Shown here: positions 61,729 through 64,000 of the stretch, in pieces
Layout of the letters: each line of letters opens with the position of its first letter
How positions within the stretch are numbered: the stretch's first letter is position 1
Origin: an uncultured Coriobacteriaceae bacterium
GTDB taxonomy: Bacteria > Actinomycetota > Coriobacteriia > Coriobacteriales > Atopobiaceae
NCBI GenBank assembly: GCA_902798915.1
Contig: CADBYM010000009.1
Location: 1-64,000, forward strand
Direction of reading: 5' to 3'
Length of the DNA: 64,000 nucleotides
Program-made: the position numbers and the translations under genes
Notes under the pieces: generated by a model
The model's input: only the letters and a program-made list of their open reading frames with translations
The model's database searches: none
What the model was told of the DNA's origin: nothing

Positions 61729-63537
61729 GTGAGCAAGGACTACTCCAAGCACAAGGAGCGCGACCCGAAGGATACGGTCGCCGTCATACGCGACATCCTC
61801 GAGCGTGCGGGCGTGGGCACAGAGCTGCGATGGTGCAAACGCGACTGTGAGGGACTGTACTCGAACTACGTGAGTATTCCGGGGACGATGCTGACGGTGA
61901 GCGGCAAGGGGACCACCGAGGACTACGCCTGCGCGAGCGGCTATGCCGAGCTCATTGAGCGTATTCAGAACGGCATCCTCGCCCTGTACCCGCCCGACGG
62001 TCCAGAGACGTACGCAGCCAACGGCTTTTTGTCGGCGCCTGATGAGCGGTACTCACCTGCGGAGAGCATCGTCGCACGGCATTGTTCCGTGCTGGAGGCT
62101 TGGCTCGCGTCGCTGGGTGTCACCACCGATGAGGAGCGCCTTTCATTGTTCGAACTGTTTCCCAAATTGCGCTACGAACGCGGGGACGGAGCGGTCGCGG
62201 AGGTTCCCTTCGCCGACCCTGTGGGTGGGGAAGTGGTGTGGCTTCCCGCCGCTCTGGTTGCCTATAGCTGTGGCTCGAATGGCATGGCTGCTGGCAACAC
62301 TGCCGAGGAGGCCCTCGTCCAGGGACTCTCCGAGGTGCTCGAGCGCTTCGTGGCTCGCAAGGTCCTGCGTGGGGAGGCAATCCCGCCGCGGATTCCTCGC
62401 AGGGTGTTGCAGGACTGTGGCGTGTCCAGCCTCATCGCACGCATCGAGAGCGGGGGACGCTACGAGGTCCGCGTGAATGACGCTTCGCTCGGCCGTGGCT
62501 ACCCGGTGGTCATGACGACGCTGGTGGACCGCCAGCGCGCGACCTTCGGCGTGAGGTTTGGCGCGCATCCGTCGCTGCCCATCGCCGTCGAACGCACGCT
62601 GACCGAAGCCTTTCAGGGCCGAAGCATTCAGGTGTGTACAGACATGAATCGCTTTGCAAGTCTGCAGAGAGCCGCGGCCATCGACAACGTGACGAGCATG
62701 TTCACGAGCGGCCTTGGCTCCTTGCCCTTTGTTGCTCTCTCTGGCGAGGCCGGATGGGATGTCGTTCCTTGGCCCTCGTGGGAAGGGGCGGCAAACGGCG
62801 AGATGCTGGGCTTCATGCTGGCACTGTTGCTTAGGGATGGATACCGTCCCCTTGTGCGCGACGTGTCGCATCTGGGGTTCCCGTCCTATCAGATCGTCGT
62901 GCCGGGGATGAGCGATGTGTTCGCACCGCACATCGGTCTGTGCGAGCGCCTTGCTGCCAAGCGGCAGGCGAAGCGTGCGCTCAAAGACTTCCCGCTCTTG
63001 TCTCCTGAAGGGCAGGGGCATCTCCTTGAGCTCGAGCCCTCGGACCTCGTACATACGGCCCCGAGCATGTTCGGCTTACCCATCACGGATGGGAGGATGC
63101 ATCCCTGCCGCGTCTTTGGGTTCTTACATCTCGCGCGCGGGGAGCATGCGGCAGCGCAGAGGTGCTTCGAGACCTTCTCGTCGCTCACCGGGGAGATAGG
63201 CCAGCGACACTGGCGGGCGATGGCGTGCTATGCCGATTGTCGCGCGAAGGGGCTCGGCCACGAGGAGGCCATGCAAATCGTGTGCTTCCTCAACCCTCCT
63301 GACGTTGCCTGGCGCGTTGGGCGCGAGGCCGTAGATGCCAGTGAGAATCCCGGCAGGTTGTTCCCTCAGATGAGGTGCCCCGACTGCACGCATTGCGAGC
63401 TTCTCGCCTGCGGCGGATGTGCGGGACTCGCCCACACGAACGAGGTCCTCAGGAAGATTGCACGTGCGATGCAGTGCACTTCGGTGACGCAGGAGTCGGT
63501 GTTGAGCCTTTTGCAGGATGGTCTTTGTCGTCGATAA
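61729..63537 (+). CDS. YcaO-domain protein, possible RiPP-modifying enzyme
   Basis: The 602-aa protein starts at GTG 61729. It carries the YcaO patterns CASGYAELIERIQNG, AEEALVQGLSEVLERFVARKV and VERTLTEAFQGR, which bind ATP and Mg. The C-terminus has CPDCTHC (C550, C553, C556) and CGGC (C561, C564), a metal or cluster site. YcaO enzymes cyclise Cys/Ser/Thr in peptides, or make thioamides, often with an E1-like or TfuA partner. No partner lies nearby; the GG-leader precursors at 1.5, 32.6 and 51.2 kb are the only substrates visible. A housekeeping YcaO role is the alternative. Confidence 0.82.
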   Translation: MSKDYSKHKERDPKDTVAVIRDILERAGVGTELRWCKRDCEGLYSNYVSIPGTMLTVSGKGTTEDYACASGYAELIERIQNGILALYPPDGPETYAANGFLSAPDERYSPAESIVARHCSVLEAWLASLGVTTDEERLSLFELFPKLRYERGDGAVAEVPFADPVGGEVVWLPAALVAYSCGSNGMAAGNTAEEALVQGLSEVLERFVARKVLRGEAIPPRIPRRVLQDCGVSSLIARIESGGRYEVRVNDASLGRGYPVVMTTLVDRQRATFGVRFGAHPSLPIAVERTLTEAFQGRSIQVCTDMNRFASLQRAAAIDNVTSMFTSGLGSLPFVALSGEAGWDVVPWPSWEGAANGEMLGFMLALLLRDGYRPLVRDVSHLGFPSYQIVVPGMSDVFAPHIGLCERLAAKRQAKRALKDFPLLSPEGQGHLLELEPSDLVHTAPSMFGLPITDGRMHPCRVFGFLHLARGEHAAAQRCFETFSSLTGEIGQRHWRAMACYADCRAKGLGHEEAMQIVCFLNPPDVAWRVGREAVDASENPGRLFPQMRCPDCTHCELLACGGCAGLAHTNEVLRKIARAMQCTSVTQESVLSLLQDGLCRR

Positions 63538-63543
63538 TGCCGT

Positions 63544-63580
63544 CGGCCCGTTCCTCTATGTGAAGAACAGGCCGTCTTTG
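63544..63580 (+). terminator. Terminator after the YcaO gene
   Basis: CGGCCCGTTC pairs with GAACAGGCCG with one mismatch, followed by TCTTTGG and later a T-rich run. Confidence 0.5.
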
Positions 63581-63631
63581 GTTGCTCGGCTTTTGTGAAT
63601 CCTTAGGAGCGTGGACACAGGCGTAAAGGCA

Positions 63632-64000
63632 CTACTGCTCTGGTTCCGCTTCCTCTGCGCCTTCTTGTGTCGGGCAGGCAACGTCCTCTGGCACCTCGGG
63701 AGTGGATTCCGGCTCGGGAGCTGGTTCCGGTTCGGGGGCGAGAGTGGGAGTGGGAGCGGGTTCCGGTTGGGGTGCGACCGTGGGGGTCGATGTGGACGCT
63801 AGCTCAGGGGTGACCTCCGATTCGGGGCCAGTCTCTGGCGCAGGTGCGGGTTGTGCCGCGGGTGCAGACACGGACGTGACCTCCGGCTCAGGCGTTGGCA
63901 TCGGTTCGCTCGCGGTCGTGGAATTGGGCGCGACCTCTGCTTCCGGTCCTGACGTGGCATCTGTCCCGGAAGTGGCCGCCTCAGGAACGGAATCCGGTTG
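63632..64000 (-). CDS. C-terminal Pro/Glu-rich tail of a protein (N-terminus outside window)
   Basis: The reverse strand reads without a stop from the window edge to TAG at 63632, 122 codons, so the start and any folded domain are missing. The tail is almost only Pro, Glu, Ala, Thr, Ser and Val with repeats of PEPEPAP and APEP, ending GAEEAEPEQ. One cysteine (DVACPTQ) occurs. This kind of linker is common in surface-exposed or cell-wall-spanning proteins. No domain can be named. Confidence 0.65.
   Translation of the reverse strand, partial: QPDSVPEAATSGTDATSGPEAEVAPNSTTASEPMPTPEPEVTSVSAPAAQPAPAPETGPESEVTPELASTSTPTVAPQPEPAPTPTLAPEPEPAPEPESTPEVPEDVACPTQEGAEEAEPEQ

Noticed and set aside
63611-63901. 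Short-period GC-rich repeats near the window end as a CRISPR or satellite
   Set aside because: The period follows codons of a Pro/Glu-rich protein on the reverse strand; there are no spacers.

Overview
The window is high-GC bacterial DNA with short intergenic gaps and many genes overlapping by 1-8 bases. Gene content (PlsX-AcpP-RNase III-SMC-FtsY-Ffh, Asp23-FakA-RecG-RsmD-CoaD, NuoE/NuoF-like flavoprotein subunits, Nif11-type peptide leaders, no respiratory genes) suggests an anaerobic or fermentative actinobacterium, most likely of class Coriobacteriia (Olsenella/Atopobium relatives). That assignment is an inference from gene content and protein style; no rRNA gene is present to test it.

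Left part (1-15.6 kb) is accessory. It holds the start of a HIRAN-domain gene and a broken second copy of it, a probable type I toxin-antitoxin locus (small membrane peptide facing a convergent small RNA), a Nif11-type RiPP precursor, an esterase, membrane proteins, a lipoprotein, an MqsR/MqsA-like toxin-antitoxin pair framed by a 44-bp direct repeat made from the 3' end of an ABC-F gene, that ABC-F gene, a membrane protein, a low-molecular-weight phosphatase, an Lhr-like helicase, a large protein I do not recognise and a NUDIX hydrolase. A 19-bp perfect inverted repeat follows.

Middle part (15.7-45.9 kb) is mostly core. Zinc-ribbon proteins (DUF4428 and SPFH types) precede priA-def-fmt-rsmB (replication restart, formyl-Met processing and rRNA methylation). 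An AbiEi-like protein with a nuclease-like C-terminus and a HAD-thiamine pyrophosphokinase fusion come next. Then a long collinear run, rpmB-asp23-fakA-recG-rsmD-coaD-[Nif11 precursor]-coiled coil-yceD-rpmF-plsX-acpP-rnc-smc-ftsY-ffh, links ribosome proteins, phospholipid and fatty-acid synthesis, chromosome organisation and protein targeting. A second Nif11-type precursor with its own promoter sits inside this run. An L,D-transpeptidase and a SpoU-type methyltransferase follow, divergently transcribed.

Right part (46-64 kb) carries a five-gene peptide ABC transporter followed by a third GG-leader peptide, a short-chain dehydrogenase, two unrelated-looking AAA-ATPase/PD-(D/E)XK proteins with gene debris between them, a three-gene NuoE/NuoF/GltD-like flavoprotein complex that resembles the Sporomusa-type electron-bifurcating transhydrogenase, a stand-alone YcaO enzyme, and the Pro/Glu-rich tail of a gene that runs off the window.

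The most interesting threads are a dispersed RiPP set (three GG-leader precursors and one YcaO, not clustered), the candidate type I toxin-antitoxin locus, the toxin-antitoxin insertion at the end of the ABC-F gene, and the Stn-like complex. No tRNA, rRNA, CRISPR array, transposase or integrase was seen.
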